A DNA stretch of 64,000 nucleotides from Lysobacterales bacterium (GTDB lineage: Bacteria; Pseudomonadota; Gammaproteobacteria; Xanthomonadales; BPKI01), in contig BPKI01000001.1 in assembly GCA_026005055.1 (NCBI GenBank), forward strand, positions 1,426,001 to 1,490,000. Reading direction: 5' to 3'. Numbering within the stretch: position 1 is the stretch's first letter; each line of letters opens with the position of its first letter. A model generated the notes under the pieces. It had not been told where the DNA came from. It ran no database searches and saw only the letters and a list, made by a program, of their open reading frames with translations. Made by a program: the position numbers and the translations under genes. Of the stretch, positions 62,886-64,000 are shown one piece after another.

Positions 62886-62978
62886 GGAGAGATGGCCGAG
62901 TGGTCGAAGGCGCTCCCCTGCTAAGGGAGTATGGGGCCAAAAGCCTCATCGAGGGTTCGAATCCCTCTCTCTCCGCCA
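62886..62978 (+). tRNA. tRNA-Ser (anticodon GCU)
   Basis: A 93-nt class II tRNA with acceptor stem GGAGAGA/TCTCTCC, discriminator G and encoded CCA. Anticodon GCT is at 62920-62922 in loop CTGCTAA, a long variable arm follows, and the T-loop is TTCGAAT. Confidence 0.97.
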
Positions 62979-63060
62979 GTATCACCATGTCGACGAGGAC
63001 GAGACACGGCGACCGCCCTTGACGCTGCGCTGAGGTCTGTTCAGAATCTTCGGTCTGCGC

Positions 63061-63137
63061 GCGCCCGTAGCTCAGTTGGATAGAGTACCAGGCTACGAAC
63101 TTGGTGGTCGGAGGTTCGAATCCTTCCGGGCGCGCCA
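63061..63137 (+). tRNA. tRNA-Arg (anticodon ACG)
   Basis: A 77-nt tRNA with acceptor stem GCGCCCG/CGGGCGC, discriminator G and encoded CCA. Anticodon ACG is at 63095-63097 (loop CTACGAA); the A34 would be edited to inosine by TadA to read CGN codons. The pairing of tRNA-Ser and tRNA-Arg after csrA is also known in E. coli. Confidence 0.97.
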
Positions 63138-63174
63138 ACAAAAAAACGCCGGCTGGGTTCCAGCCGGCGTTTTT
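63138..63174. terminator. Rho-independent terminator, likely bidirectional
   Basis: A 10-bp perfect stem CGCCGGCTGG/CCAGCCGGCG (63147-63156 and 63160-63169) with loop GTT is followed by five T and preceded by at least six A. It can end the tRNA transcript on plus and the aconitase gene on minus. Confidence 0.92.
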
Positions 63175-63200
63175 CCTTTGCGCGCTGCCGGCCTTCCCGC

Positions 63201-64000
<800 letters not shown>

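Overview
The window is a gene-dense, high-GC bacterial chromosome segment with no phage, insertion sequence or CRISPR array that I can see. Its gene orders are those of Gammaproteobacteria: surE-pcm-yqaA-nlpD; yhbY divergent from rlmE-ftsH-folP-glmM; tpiA-secG-tRNA-Leu; metY-rimP-nusA-infB-rbfA-truB-rpsO-pnp; mtaD-ubiG-gph; and pncC-recA-recX-alaS-csrA. The unfused nuoC and nuoD, placement of nuo between secG and rimP, a FolE2-type GTP cyclohydrolase, class III (PhaE/PhaC) polyhydroxyalkanoate synthase and a C-terminal FADGFE motif on a secreted protein point towards the Xanthomonadales/Chromatiales side of the class. Genus cannot be told from this sequence. GTG starts are common and one TTG start is seen.

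Layout. 1-4.0 kb: start of a minus-strand Smr-domain gene, then surE, pcm, a YqaA/DedA-type membrane protein and an NlpD-like amidase activator, meeting a minus-strand Mth938-domain gene and yhbY. 4.1-9.0 kb: rlmE-ftsH-folP-glmM. 9.0-13.0 kb: three genes lying between glmM and tpiA, which are neighbours in many relatives: a 2-oxoglutarate/Fe(II) oxygenase, a secreted 14-repeat propeller-like protein and a minus-strand SDR. 13.2-14.5 kb: tpiA, secG, tRNA-Leu. 14.6-29.2 kb: complete respiratory complex I operon nuoA-N, followed by initiator tRNA-fMet and a strong intrinsic terminator. 29.4-37.9 kb: the transcription/translation block rimP-nusA-infB-rbfA-truB-rpsO-pnp. 38.0-45.5 kb: a PHA locus, with phaE-phaC on plus and phaB-phaR-phaB on minus, plus a DUF1631 gene and a PmtA-like methyltransferase between them. 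45.7-50.5 kb: htpX, a FimX-like degenerate GGDEF/EAL protein, and epmB divergent from efp. 50.5-55.0 kb: mtaD-ubiG-gph, a squalene/phytoene-synthase-like gene, folE2. 55.0-62.8 kb: mutS divergent from pncC-recA-recX-alaS-csrA. 62.9-64.0 kb: tRNA-Ser, tRNA-Arg, a bidirectional-looking terminator and the 3' part of an aconitase gene.

How the genes work together. Most are housekeeping: complex I, tetrahydrofolate synthesis (folP, folE2), cell-wall precursor synthesis (glmM), RNA processing, translation factors and recombination/repair. The accessory content worth attention is the three-gene insert at 9-13 kb and the PHA locus. The PHA locus has its own PhaR-type regulator, a palindrome at the phaEC promoter that looks like a PhaR operator, and two reductases whose cofactor loops differ. 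No gap between genes exceeds 300 bp; the longest (about 260 bp, 45450-45708) is the divergent phaB/htpX promoter region.
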